Shown here piece by piece: positions 25,409 to 37,205 of a stretch of 64,000 nucleotides of DNA (position 1 is the first letter of the stretch; each line of letters begins with the position of its first letter). The notes beneath the pieces were generated by a model. The model was not told where the DNA came from, did not search any database, and saw only the letters and a program-made list of their open reading frames with translations. A program made the translations under genes and the position numbers. The DNA is taken from the NCBI GenBank assembly GCA_029959195.1, contig CP114125.1:1798001-1862000 (forward strand), written 5' to 3'. This DNA comes from Dictyophora rubrovolvata (Eukaryota; Basidiomycota; Agaricomycetes; Phallales; Phallaceae).

Positions 25409-28400
25409 TCTGGAGGCTTGACTCTCTCACTTCATACGGGATCGTTTAATATATACTTTGAAAAAACGCGTTAGTCTTATGAGTGCCAGTCAAAAATTAA
25501 ACTCTGGGTCCGCATTCGCCCCTTTTGATAACAACTGTTACTGTCATTATGAACCACCAACCCATTGCTTCTTTGCATGGGCAGGTGTCAACACGGGCTG
25601 CCCGCGTGATTCATCTCGATTAAGGAAAGTTCGGCTTTATGAAAGGTTTCAGAGACTAACCTTTCAAAAAAACGAGTCGAGGGTATATTTATATATATCG
25701 TCCCGCTCCATGAATTTTCTTCGAGGTGAACTTGCGCAAAGCATGTGCGAATCAGAGCGATGTGATCGACTTCTGTGAACCCTTCATAGATAAAAATAAC
25801 CCGCAGCCAGAGAGAACCAGAGAGGGCGGGTAGAATCAGATGATAACAAATTATTAGTCAGTACAATAACCCTGCCAGAGTCGTTGAAGCTAGAAGATCG
25901 AAGAACCCTCGCCATTCGCCCGCTTCTATGCCGGCATGTCTTAGCACGGGAAACTAATTAATAGTGTAACGAGAAACGAAATTGGCTCAAGAAGGAACTG
26001 TATTAGCAACCCATTAATATTCATAACTGCCAGTACCTACGTGGCCAGCTTTACGGAACTATCAACTCTAGTATCCAACAGACCCAGGACTCGGGAGGAA
26101 TGCCTTATGTGTAGAACAATCACTAGTCACATGGTTGCTTCAAGCGATTATACCACATTAAGAGATCACTAGACAAAAGATATTAGGTACCCTGTATGTT
26201 CAGGTGCCCATTGTGGACAGACTATACATCAAACGTAATTTCATACATACCCTTGTTCCTGATGTGATTTTGGAGTCGTCAGCCCCTAGGACCAATACGT
26301 CCGTTATATTAGTGCAATTTTGGGCAAGCCCCCTTTCCCACTATGAAACGAGGAACCATTATTCTGTGGACTTGGGGAAGAGTTTAGGGGATGGAGAGTT
26401 GGATCTGTAGGGTGCGTTTCAACCAAGTCCACAATCTTGCACGATCTCAGCTAGTCGTCGAAGATCATCGATCATTGTCATGTCCACGTGTCCTTCTTCC
26501 CGCAATTCCAGAACCAACCATTTATATCTTGGACTTTGGTTTATTTCCATGTTGCACCTTGGTAATTACGGGGAATGCTCCTATTACTGCAGACCGTCCA
26601 TGGGAAAAGGGTTTCCTCTTATAGATGAAGCCAACCGTATCTAATTAATCTTCTTCATTCTCAATCTCTATTCATTCAGTTGCGTAATCCGGTATACAGA
26701 TCCCTTTTAATGCTATATCTAGCTAAAATGATTCAGATAATGAAAAAGATAGGTATGGGAGAACTTTGACCATATCTTAGATCTAATCTTCTTGTTCCAG
26801 ATTTAGACGACCGTATGCCCCAGAGGGTTTCTGCTAAAAAAACCGGCGCATTACCAGGGCTACGCATGCTTTCTACCTGCTAAATAAATAGCGTAGTCAG
26901 TTTATAACAAACATTGAGAGGAATAAACAAGTGGAACCTAAGATGATTGTCTATGTTTTCATAATGGAGTAATAAACATTTACCCAATTGCCTTATTAAA
27001 AATACCAAAGCCGATCCAGAGCCCAAAAGCATATTGTATGAAACCCCGATAAACTCGTTTCAGAATGCGCATTAAAGAGAATTTTCAATTAAAACGAATA
27101 TTCTCCATTCGGCGGTAGCGGAACGAGGCCCGCGAAAAGGGTTGAACCTTCACATCTCCCAAGCTGTACGGTAGAGATTTACTATCAACCAGGAAACAAC
27201 CTGATGAGACATGTAACTCTAAAAGCGCCTCGACGCACCTGCTGTTTCAGCGAAACTGCCTGGCCAAAAGCGCATGTCCTGCTTGTGGTAGGCAGTGCAC
27301 CTGTAAAGATGAGAGGATGACCCTAAATACTTAAGCTTAAGTACTATATATCAAAGTCTCAAAGATAGAAGCTGCCTTCCGTGGCCATCCCAAGCTGCTG
27401 CCTAAAGGATCTCATTGGATACTAGTGTTTACACCACACCAGGAAGATGCCAAGCAAACACCAGAAGGCACAACTTCGTAGTAATAGAGTACGGAAGAAA
27501 AGACTGATCAATCCTCAATCCAAGCTGAAGTGTGAATATGAAAAATGGTCAGTGGTTCAATGGTTGCGTAATCTAGAACCCAGATCAGAAACGCGATGCT
27601 CACGTGTCAGCGCCTCAGCGCCTAGCTCCTCTTGCGAAATTGCGATCGGTTCGTTTTAATAGGATTTCCGACCATTCGGAAGGGAGGCTAAAAAAATGGG
27701 CGAGGAGTAATAATTATAGTAGGTGTTCTCTCTACTTGTGACCGGTGTGCAAGCTGACCCTAACTTTCGAGTCGTGGACATGACGCCAAGAAGCCTGTAT
27801 CACGCGAATCCGTTGATATTTGTAAAGCGAAAATGTGATTAGACATTCTTAAACCTGCAATAAATTCGTGTTTAGCTCTCATGATCTTCATATGCCCGTG
27901 AGTATGTGTAGCATGTTTACTATATGTTCTCTTCGCGTGCGATATTCATACGTAAGTAGGATGTCAAGGTGTCATAATCAGCGATCAGCTTACTAGGATC
28001 TTGTGTTGATCTTGTGTACACGAGCTCTATGAGTATTAATAGTCGATTAATTGTAGACCCTTTGTGTTACATAACTACTGCAGGTACTCGGTCGCGAAGG
28101 ATGTGGTACCATACAGATTCCGAGATTTCTGTTCGATGAGATGTGCCGGCGCCACTCTTCCGACATGACCGAACAGGGTCTACGGGAAGTGTGGGCACGG
28201 GTATTGTTATTCAAATCTAATAAAACTGATGGGCGAAATGGCCAATAGATAAAGGATGACGAAAATGGATAAAAGAAACACATACTCGGAATATATTCAC
28301 AATAAATGACTAAAGAACATGCAACTTAGACAACTTCGAGAAGAGTCGATACGCGGAGCTAGATATTTACGTATACCTTGGGGCATTTATTACTGATATT

Positions 28401-29213
28401 TTGTAGGGTATTCAAGCTGAGAACTTCGAGTCGCGATCGCGACGAGCCGATTGTATATTATTATAACGTTCTCCTATAGAGATCGTATCATACACTTGCT
28501 CAACTTGAATGCGAAACAGGGGAAAGCCGATAAATCATAAATGTCGTGTTATCTCGTCTTATCGTTCATCTTTTCACGTAAGACCTAGCCATGAGAATTT
28601 TGGCCTCACTTGAGTAGGTGCGATCTGCAAAATGGTGATAGTGTGATCATCACGAGAAAAAAAAATCAAATTTCCATAACTTCCTGTACGTTATTATTGA
28701 AATGGCTGTCAAGTGAAATCTAGGATAAAATTAGGCATTGTGGACAAGGTGATTGGTGTTTACTAAGCCGTGCACAAACAGAGCGCCGAGATAATGTCAC
28801 GATGAGTCACGCGTTGAAAAAGTTCCATGTGGCGTCGTTCATCCAGCGACTTCTTTACTTCGTCCGCCATAAACGTCTAAATAAATGTTTTAGGTTTGGT
28901 TTTGGAGAAGGTTTCAAAATTGATCATTGATTCATTATGCACGTAAATATCGGCCCGGTAAGTGTCATTTTGATTCGTCCTTGGATCTGTACCTCATTGC
29001 CAGTGCCATAGACGTTCCATTTTCCCTTACACAAACCCAAGCTGACACCTGTTGACACTCGCTTCAATGCCTGTCTGGTTCATAATCGATTACATAAAAT
29101 GAAAACGCCTACACTGGCAGACTTCCGGTCATATCAACTTCTACCTACATACTATTTCGACGTAATATCAAAAACAAAAGACTCGGAAAAAAGTTATTGG
29201 AAGTTTCTCCATT
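25409..29213. other. Gene-poor 3.8 kb interval
   Basis: No recognised gene, tRNA or intact transposon. Frames at 25458-25778, 26204-26410, 26391-26624 and 27447-27659 are short and unassigned. The last (MPSKHQKAQLRSNRVRKKRL) is basic but has no known partner exon. The first few hundred bases hold the promoter of the Dal5-like gene, with a TATATTTATATATA tract at about 25684. It could be old, decayed accessory DNA or a long regulatory region 3' of FTR1. Confidence 0.4.
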
Positions 29214-30751
29214 TCAAACCTCTACAGGCTGGCTTCTAGCTTCGCGTCTGAGACGTCTCTCTTTTGCGAGTTTCGACTCTTTTCCGAAGAAAGTGGTACG
29301 TCCCTAGAAGATGATGATTAAAAAAACGACGCTTATTCGACAAAAGAAACCAATTTGCCAATACCTCTTTCCATTTCAGATAAATTACGGCGACTATAAC
29401 AGCCACCCAGTAAAAAACATATGACAAGACGGTTCCAATGGTGGCGCTGTTTGTCCAACCAAACTGGTTTAGGTTTGTGAGTTTTGGCGTTACTTCGGAC
29501 AAACACAAAGAAAAAGTCGACTGACCAGAGCGTTAAAGATACTCCACCCCTGACCGTCGAGGTTATTCTCCGGATTGCAGCAATCTAAATGCCAGACACT
29601 CCCATCGACTTCGTAGGACCCTGGTCCGTCTCCTCCCGTGTCATCGGCATCGGATCCCACACTTATACAAGAAGTCAATGCTTATATACACGCAACGGAA
29701 TATAGTTGACTGACAGTCTTATAAAGGCATTCGTTTGGAAGTTGCCGACAGCCTTGGAGAACAACCCGGAACCAATCAAAAGCAAGAAGTTCGTCATCAC
29801 AACCAGAAAGACCGTCAAGCCTGTCATAGATTCAATTCACTGTTCTGGCCATGAATCGGAGATAATGCTTACTTGTTCGGGAGGCGAAGGCGTAGATAAA
29901 ATATCCGATGACTAAACCACAGATGATACCGACAATCGCAGCGATAGGGATTGCAGTGGCTGGTTGACCAAGGGACACACCCCCGACGAATACAACAGCT
30001 TCCATACCCTCTCGCAGCACCGTGATGCAAGGAAGGAAGAAAAGGACCCACTTTCCCGTCAGCGTTTTACCATCAACGCCTAGTGAGTAAGATTAACACT
30101 CGAGTAGCCTGGTATAGATGGCAGTACTTACGTTTTCCTTCAAAGGCGTTTTGCAGCTTGACCTTCCATTTGGCTTTGGCGCGGTCCATTTTGAGCATGG
30201 TAATTCCCATGACGAAGATAATGATACAACTGACAATATATTCTTAGTTTGATTTGAGTGAGATCCGACAAGGTAAGGAACATACGCGATAAGACTAAAG
30301 ACACCCTCCCAAAGATCTTCGCTTTTAGACCAGAGATCGGCGGCTTGCGTGAACCAAACAGCAATGAAAGCGGCACCTATGGCAAGTGCGATTACAAACC
30401 CGGAAATAGCACCGAGAAAAATCTATATAAAAGCTCTGGTCAGCTGGTTGGGTCGCGGGTGTTTCATGGCTATGTACTTACCTGCCATCGCAGCTTTTTG
30501 ATCAGCCGTTTGACGCGAAGGGGCTCGTCCTCGTTCACGGAAGCAGTAGGAGTGGAACCACTTTCCTTGGTATCGTCGATTTTTTCATCGGAGGGTGTAG
30601 GAGGTGATTCTACTGCAGGTCGGGCTGGAGCAGTATCCTTGCTGACAATCTGCTCGACAAGACCCAAGAGAACAGAGACGATGATAGCGGCCTCGAGGGT
30701 CTCTCGAAAGACGATGAAGAAAATGGGAATACTGAACAGATTGCGAGTCAT
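29214..30751 (-). CDS. FTR1: High-affinity iron permease FTR1
   Basis: The plasma-membrane ferric permease of the reductive iron uptake complex. The start at 30751 gives MTRNLFSIPIFFIVFRETLE, containing the first REXLE iron motif (RETLE). The second occurs as TVLREGMEAVVFVGG. The cytosolic loop between helices 1 and 2 is long and acidic/Pro-rich (SPPTPSDEKIDDTKESGST). Helices include FLGAISGFVIALAIGAAFIA, ACIIIFVMGITMLKMDRAKA, PIAAIVGIICGLVIGYFIY and a last helix SYVFYWVAVIVAVIYLKWKE. The extracellular segment DGSVWHLDCCNPE matches the WxLxxCNPE-type block of FTR1. The C-terminus is basic (SKLAKERRLRREARS), stop at 29214. It is transcribed divergently from FET3 and shares its promoter. Confidence 0.96.
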
Positions 30752-31177
30752 GGAGTGAAAAACGGGGTGAAAAAATTTGTGCTGTTGATCGACTAAAGAG
30801 GCCCTCCTTATCTGATAAACCGATGAGTAACGTAAGCATCCAAATAGGGATAGTCATCTGATATCTGATAAGATGTCAGATAGAAAAATTTTTTTAATAC
30901 TCCGACCGACGACCCCGATATGATCAAGAATCCGAACTTGCGTAAATAATTTAGCTCGTAATATTGCTTGACCCTAAAGTTTTTTTGGGGTGATAAGCTA
31001 AACCCGTGATCAGGGACAACCCACGCTAGCGTACGGTGCACATGCGTGTTGCTCAAAACTTCACACTCCGCTATCTGATAAAATTACGCCCACCGGAGAT
31101 TAAATTTATCTGATTAGATTGAAAAGCAAAAGAAAAATCGTTTGAGCGTTCTTAACCCATTTTCTCCCCTCCACCCA
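30752..31177. promoter_or_regulatory. Bidirectional FTR1-FET3 promoter with iron-GATA sites
   Basis: This 426-bp interval between the two start codons holds three perfect ATCTGATAA sites at 30810-30818, 30863-30871 and 31073-31081. Two one-mismatch copies lie at 30856-30864 (ATCTGATAT) and 31108-31116 (ATCTGATTA). ATCWGATAA is the known site of the iron-repressing GATA factors (Urbs1, SREA, Sre1), which silence iron uptake genes when iron is plentiful. The sites sit close to both starts, so one factor could control both genes. Confidence 0.88.
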
Positions 31178-33794
31178 ATGTTCCCCCTTCATCTCCTCTT
31201 CCTTCCACTCGTCAGTGCCGCTACTGTCGAGCACTGGTGGAACATCACTTATGTGAATGCCAACCCCGATGGTCTGTTCGAACGTCGGGTCATCGGAGTC
31301 AATGGGACTTGGCCTCCACCACCATTGGAAATCGGCTCAAACGACACCTTGATCGTCCACGCTCTCAATGGAATCGACCAACCTACCAGTTTGCATCATC
31401 ATGGTATGGCTTTCAATGGCTCTGGGTGGGGCGACGGCGCCGTAGGAGTTACGCAATGGTAAACCTTAATAGAGATCTTCTTTTCACTGCTTCTTTTAAC
31501 GGATTCCTTTCCTTCTGGCAGCGGAATACCCCCAGATGATAGTTTCACGTATGTATTACCCGTTCACCAATGGAACCAGTGGGGCTCATATTGGGTTCAT
31601 GCTCATTCTTTGGTAGGTAATAGCCATTTTCCCATGCCCGATTACTTTTTGATTGGCTGGCACATTTAAGGGGCAATATGTCGATGGGCTTCGTGCCCCA
31701 TACCTCATCCATAATGAAAACCCGGGTGGAGAAGTTTATTCAAGCAAATATGACGCAGAATTCACAGTTGTAATAGGCGATTGGTCAGTGCTCTTCCATC
31801 ATCTTCTACTCTATCCCGCCCATTTATCGTCTCATGTCTCCCCTCTTTATTCCTTTATTTTTATGAATTGCACCGCCTGACTCTTTCGTGTAGGTACCAT
31901 GACGAGCATTCTGTTCTTATCAACCAATTCTTGAGTCAGGCTAATCCAGGTGGTGCGGAACCAATTCCGGGTGGGTCTTTTTAGCTTCATTTCATTCAAT
32001 TAATCGTAATAATCGATGATCAAGATTCTGGTCTTATCTATTTCACCCAAAACGGAACGTACCTCCCACCTATTCCTTCTTCATTCCCACCGGATCCGAA
32101 TGTTGGTTTCAACGAGAATGCGACGCTTCCTTTTGAATCTGGAAAAACGTATCGCCTCAGACTTATCAACACGAGTGCATTCAGCGCGTTTTTCTTTCGC
32201 ATCGAAGGACATGACATGACATTGATTGAAGTTGACGGGGTTGGTATTTTTCTCATCCTATTTCGGGAAACCAACAAAGTGCTCATCGCGATGTTAGACG
32301 GATATAGAAGAATTTCCGATCTCACAAGTCTCGATAGCTGTGGCGCAGAGATACTCTATCCTAGTGAACGCTCGCAATGACACCGGTTCGGATGTGCGAA
32401 ACTGGGTCATCCATGCAGACATGGAGTAAGCTGACAAGCCAAATCGTCTTGGTATACCGCTAATTCCTGGTGTTAATTACCAGTACTACCATGTTTGACG
32501 TCGTTCCTCCGACGCTGAACACTAATCTTACATCTAGCATTACATATTCTTCTTCTGCACCTCTCGCGAAGTCCGGAACAGTCGACGTAAGCATGTCGTT
32601 TTTTTCTCATTACGGCACGTTATTCAATAATTATTTAGGTGTACCCCGATCTCAATGACACTGCATTGGTGCCATTCATGGTTCAAGAAGAGCTTCCTCC
32701 TCCTGACCAAGTCATCGAACTCAACGTCTTCTTCGCAACCATGAGTGACGGCATTAACCGGTACGCACATGACTTTATTGAGCCAAGCTGAGTGATTTAC
32801 CGATTTTATTCAGTGCCATGTTCAACAATGTTACGTACAATTCTCCACTTGTGCCGAGTATTTTGACAGAACTCACTATGGGCGACTTGAGTTCTGACGT
32901 TGCCGTATACGGACCGCAGTCTTTTGTATTAAATCATAATGAGGTGGTTGAGATCCGATTATTCAATTGGGATGCTGGCAAACATCCATTGTAAGATGAC
33001 AAAAAGATGGTTCTTTGTTTACAATACCTTCTCACTCGGCAGCGTTTTAGCCACTTACATGGTCATAAATTCCAACTCGTCTATAAGTCGTTTGACGTCA
33101 CCTCAGACGACCCTTCGGTCAATCCACCACAGCCAACGGTTGGAGAGTCAAGCCCTCCTGATCCCAACTCCAATCCTCTGCGTAGAGACACGGTGCAAGT
33201 CCCTGCAACGGGTGCGGTATTTTTAAGATTTGCATCCGATAATCCAGGCGCATGGTTCTTCCATTGTAAGTGCAGTGCTATGATACGTGTTGTATCAATC
33301 TTATCTCTATTCTTTCAGGTCATATCGAGTAGGTTATTTTTAATAACTTTCTATTTCTCACACGTCTAAACCAGCCTATTCGCAGCTGGCACTTGTCAGC
33401 CGGGTTGGCTGTAACCTTATTAGAAGCCCCCCTACAAGCTCAAACTACAATCACCCCTCCATCATCGCTTCAATCCCAGTGTCTCGCTCAAGGTCTACCA
33501 GCGTCTGGAAACGCTGCCGGTCACAACTCTACGACTGACTTTTCGGGGCTTACCGTTGGTCCTTTCCCACAGAAGTTAGGCTGGCTCCCAAAGGGTATCG
33601 GCGCCATGGCTGGTTGTGTCCTGAGTGCTGTTTTGAGTATGTTGGCAGTTGCTTGGTATGAGATCGGAGGCTTTGGAACAGACGAAGAAGTTGAGGAGGA
33701 GGAAAGGGTGAGAATTCAGGGTATTATTGAAAGAGGTGGAGGCCTCAAAAAACGTACATGGAATCGTGTTGTGAAGGCTGTTAAGAGTAGCTAG
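31178..33794 (+). CDS. FET3: Multicopper ferroxidase FET3
   Basis: Oxidises Fe(II) outside the cell and hands Fe(III) to FTR1. The start at 31178 gives a signal peptide MFPLHLLFLPLVSAATVEHW. All four copper blocks are present after splicing: TSLHHHGMAFNGSGWGDGAV, SYWVHAHSLGQYVDGLRAP, HPFHLHGHKFQLVYKS, and FFHCHIDWHLSAGLAV, the last across introns after about 33267 and 33328. Between them lie ADMDTTMFDVVPPTLNTNLT and FVLNHNEVVEIRLFNWDAG. Unlike secreted laccases it has a single membrane helix near the C-terminus (GAMAGCVLSAVLSMLAVAWY) and an acidic then basic cytosolic tail, the Fet3 arrangement. About ten short introns. The pairing with FTR1 strongly supports ferroxidase rather than laccase function. 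Confidence 0.95.
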
Positions 33795-34139
33795 TTTCTG
33801 TCGGTTTGCTGATCTCAGGTGATATTCACAGATGAATTTGAAATGGAAATACATATTTTTTTTAAAAAAAAATCTCTTCGTAAACGATGTTTCGACCGTT
33901 TTCAATTCAATTCAAATTCGCGAATTTGACCTTATTACATTTTGATAAAAGTATGACGAGGACGTTCCTAAAATACGATTGCTCGCAATTTTTAAAGACA
34001 GAAATAGTAAATGTTGACAGACCCCAGATCAATATGAAAAGGGTCACAAGAGAAAAGAACCGGGATACTAATCGATACGATGCGAGGATTGGCAGAATTG
34101 GGTAGGCGCAATATTGGGAAGACATTTTATTTACGCGTT

Positions 34140-34290
34140 GGATTAGGATCATCGTCAGTCTCGTCGCCCCTTGACTCTAGGATTATTTGATACAGTGTAC
34201 AGTGAGCTGCTATCTTGAGTACCCTCAAACGTGCCAAGAATAATAATTTTAGGGCTTAAGATGTCCAGAGTTCGAGATGGATGGGGTATA
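34140..34290 (-). pseudogene. Broken fragment related to the GPI-type gene at 36 kb
   Basis: The plus strand here reads TCTAGGATTATTTGATACAG, closely matching CCTAGGAATATTTGATACAC inside the intact gene at 36573-36592. In protein terms TLYQIILESRGDETDDDPNP aligns with TVYQIFLGTSEDQADNGPDS. Upstream TPSISNSGHLKP aligns with IPSVSDSGGLNL, but in a different frame. So one small domain is recognisable, spread over at least two frames, with no signal peptide and no Ser/Thr-rich tail. I infer a decayed paralog about 2 kb from the functional copy. Confidence 0.5.
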
Positions 34291-34543
34291 GACAGCCGTT
34301 ACACTATTCTTCTCCTGTGGAAGAAATACCCCAAGTACCTCATGGTGCCAGCGCGCGATGAGGACGGTCGCTATAGCCCACCCCCAGCTGAATAAGGCCC
34401 CAAGAACCGGGACCAGAATCTGCTGCTTGGCGTATTTATGTACATACAACCATAAAATTCCACGACAACGACGATGGGGTAAATGGCAAGATGGCGAGGG
34501 ACGAATATCCAACAACGTGATAATGTCCAGAATCTTCTCGATA

Positions 34544-35430
34544 CAGTCGAACTTCCTATAATCCATGCCACCAATAACCCATAGTCACCAATAACCCATA
34601 GGTCATCCCGGATCCCGAGTTGGTAGGCGGGAAAACTAGACCCATAACCCATACACCTCCAATACCCCATAATCCATACCCCCCCTATAAAAAAAACCCA
34701 TAGTTAGTAATACAGTTTGTACATGTAGTCATCAATGCAGGGTCATAGATTTGGCGAAAATCAACGTTCTGAGCTAAAATAAAATCACACCACACAAAAC
34801 ATAAACATCACCATGACTTCAGTTCCTTTAGAAGTTCTCAAGAAAGGTCTGGAGAGGTTAAAGAATAGTGTCCAAGATAGAAAAGAGAAACTTGAGGCAC
34901 AACTGGCGAAGCAAAAGTCTATCTCATCTGAGGATGAAGAGTGGTTGGATAATGATGCGAATCTTATTGTTGAATAACGGATAATCCTACAGCTAGAAGG
35001 AGTTACAAACTATGAAGAGGAATTTGAAGGGCTGGATGGTGAGGAGAGGGAGGTTGTGGAAAAATTGAAAGGGTGGGATGGAAACATATTGTAGAAGTCA
35101 GTAGCGACTACCCTTCCTGTAGATTACGTACACAGGTCACACGGGCGAATAGAGTCATCCTTCCTGCTCCTGACTTTCACAATATCTAAAAAGTAAGCAT
35201 GAAAAAACGCCGTCAGTCTCATCATTTTTCTTTTTCTAGAGCATTTTGACCTGCAAATTCGATCTTAAATGTGTCAGAAAATCGTAACACCTATTACATA
35301 ACTCGGCGTCTAAATTTCGGGCGGTCTAATTTTTTTTCGGAAATTGCCGGATTTCTGCTAATCCATAGTCTCTAATAACCCAAAGGCTGGGGTGTCCACC
35401 GAGGGGTATGGGTTATAGGAGGTTCGACTG
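34544..35430. mobile_element. Non-autonomous pogo-like (Tc1/mariner) DNA transposon
   Basis: The element is 887 bp and flanked by TA on both sides (34542-34543 and 35431-35432), the Tc1/mariner target duplication. Its terminal inverted repeats share the consensus CAGTCGAACYTCCTATAAYC, with about 4 differences over 26 bp. Inside each end are several copies of AATAACCCATA-like subterminal repeats. There is no transposase. The TIR sequence and TA duplication resemble pogo/Tigger-type elements. The family name is inferred from the ends only. Confidence 0.82.
34813..35094 (+). CDS. Small coiled-coil ORF inside the pogo-like element
   Basis: The frame opens at 34813 with MTSVPLEVLKKGLERLKNSV, is highly charged and helical, and contains KSISSEDEEWLDNDANLIVE. 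It stops at 34975-34977 after 54 residues, but the same frame stays open beyond the stop (LEGVTNYEEEFEGLDGEERE, VVEKLKGWDG) up to 35092. So a protein of about 93 residues is interrupted once, or the first 54 residues are the product. I recall similar small helical proteins linked to pogo-like elements in other mushrooms, but cannot confirm this here. No function is known to me. Confidence 0.5.
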
Positions 35431-35970
35431 TATCATAGCGGAAAAAAATATAGGGCTCGTGTAAGATCTGTCAAGGGTCGATCTGGTCAAGCGGGTCAAC
35501 AGAGGCACGAACAATATTTTCCCTTCCTTTTTGCAACGAGAAGTTTCTTTTTATCTAGCCTCTCTTATGGTTGGTAGAATGAACGATAGACGATGCTAGT
35601 GATTGTCATGCAAACTAAATGAATACTACGCGACTGTAACTATGGATGACGGGAGAAAGGTTATGCAGCATAAGAGCAAGGTAGAAATGCAACGTGCCGT
35701 TCTCGGCATCGGGGAAACATCGGCCAATGATCGGCTGTTATGGCGGTAAAATCTTAGCCGCTAATTTGTTGACAAGAAGAAAAAAAAACAAGAACTTCGC
35801 AAGCCACGGCCGTTTAGATTATTGTTGAGCAATTTCAATTCATGTTCTCGATCCCATTACAACTATATTTGATCAAAAGAACAAGGAATGATAAAATAGA
35901 GTATTATAAGCACGTGCCCAAAATACGAACAAGACTTCGGAGACAATAAACACGGGCATAACATCATCTC
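35431..35970. other. Intergenic 3' of the GPI-type gene
   Basis: About 540 bp, AT-rich, no ORF or repeat of note beyond the TA next to the transposon. Confidence 0.4.
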
Positions 35971-36810
35971 TTAGAACAACATGGGAAGTATAATAAAGGG
36001 AAGAACGAGTAGGCTCGTAGACATGATACGAGAATTCGCAGAATTGGGAGGATTTAACGTATTGGGAGACGACGACGACGAGTTTGTTGAGCCGGTAGGA
36101 GAGGGGGTGGGAGCAGGAGATGACCCGCCAGAGGGGGCGGGTATGGAAGGATTTCCAGGAGAGCTTGCAGAAGGCGATGATGCAGAATTTCCAGTGGAAT
36201 CCGACGACCCCGACAGAGACGTAGTGGGTTGAACTAGGTTAGACGTCCCTGATGCCCCAGGTAAGGCGCTCACCAAAGTCACAGGAACTAAGGAAACCGT
36301 CTCGGTGAAAGTAGAGACCGTCGACGTCGCAGATGCTGTTCCTGACATCAAGAGATCGGTTTCCGTGCAACTTGATGCGTCCCCATTTATATTACATTGG
36401 ATGTCGATGCTCATTGTGACTCCTTCATCAATCATAGAGCCAAACATGTGTGCAGTGGAAGATCCTTCGGACAATGTTACTTGAGAAGACTGGTGTCAGT
36501 TGAATTGGCATAATGGGGGATGTTTCACTTACAGGTTGAATCAGGTCCATTGTCAGCCTGGTCTTCACTTGTCCCTAGGAATATTTGATACACTGTGGCA
36601 CCACCCCCAGTATCCACAATCGAGGCCATAAGAGAAACGCCAAGATTTAACCCTCCAGAGTCCGAAACCGATGGGATATAAAGGGAGGTGGTTTGAGCGT
36701 GAACATCTATGTAAACTATGAATTTAATCAGGTATAACTGAAGGAACAAACTCACATTTGCCGAAAGCGACAAACAAGAAAAGTAATGACAATTTTTCGA
36801 AGGAATGCAT
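35971..36810 (-). CDS. Secreted, Ser/Thr/Pro-rich, probably GPI-anchored protein
   Basis: Three exons: 36757-36810, 36533-36706 and 35971-36479. The start at 36810 gives the signal peptide MHSFEKLSLLFLFVAFGKYV, cut near AHAQTT. The mature part begins with a small beta-rich domain: TSLYIPSVSDSGGLNLGVSL, VDTGGGATVYQIFLGTSEDQ and HMFGSMIDEGVTMSIDIQCN, with two Cys. A low-complexity Ser/Thr/Pro/Gly stalk follows (PSASSPGNPSIPAPSGGSSP), then a hydrophobic C-terminus MSTSLLVLPFIILPMLF preceded by NSANS, a likely GPI attachment site. This layout (signal, small domain, stalk, GPI signal) is common for mushroom wall proteins of unknown role. A broken relative lies near 34.2 kb. Confidence 0.8.
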
Positions 36811-37205
36811 TGATATTGAAAAGATCGACGAAAAAACAGGGGAGGATACTAAGAGCAAGAGGTGACTTTGATTCGGGACCTAGAGCTAAAACACCGTGCT
36901 TTATACGCTGCGCTGTTTTAATTTTAGTCAGGGTTATTGCCATTTATGCGATCCACAGGGTGAAGCGATCGAGTCCAGAACCATCTCCGTGTAACAGGCA
37001 CCACCATAGTACCGACCGGTTGAGTTGTCCTCGAAATCAATACGTACGAACCGCAGAAGGAAACATGGAATTTGAAAGAATGAATGTTCGAGGAACCTGT
37101 CTTTCCATAACTACATGCGCATGGTGAGTTACATTAAAGACGGTCTGGTTGGCTCAAGAAACCTTGGCAGGGACAATTTCCTTTTGGCTGATGAGATCCG
37201 GATTC

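Noticed and set aside
27050-27190. tRNA-like segment (AAGGTTCAACCC on the minus strand)
   Set aside because: The T-arm would need several G-T pairs, and no A-box, anticodon stem or acceptor stem can be formed around it.
28420-28460. Palindromic GTCGCGATCGCGAC
   Set aside because: Short perfect palindrome without partner copies or gene context; could be chance.
31653-32325. Several alternative-frame ORFs inside FET3, including one on the minus strand
   Set aside because: They read through introns or antisense to copper-oxidase exons that splice cleanly.
35981-36232. Plus-strand acidic ORF (GDDDDEFVEPVGEGVGAG)
   Set aside because: It is the antisense shadow of the Ser/Thr/Pro stalk of the secreted protein on the minus strand.
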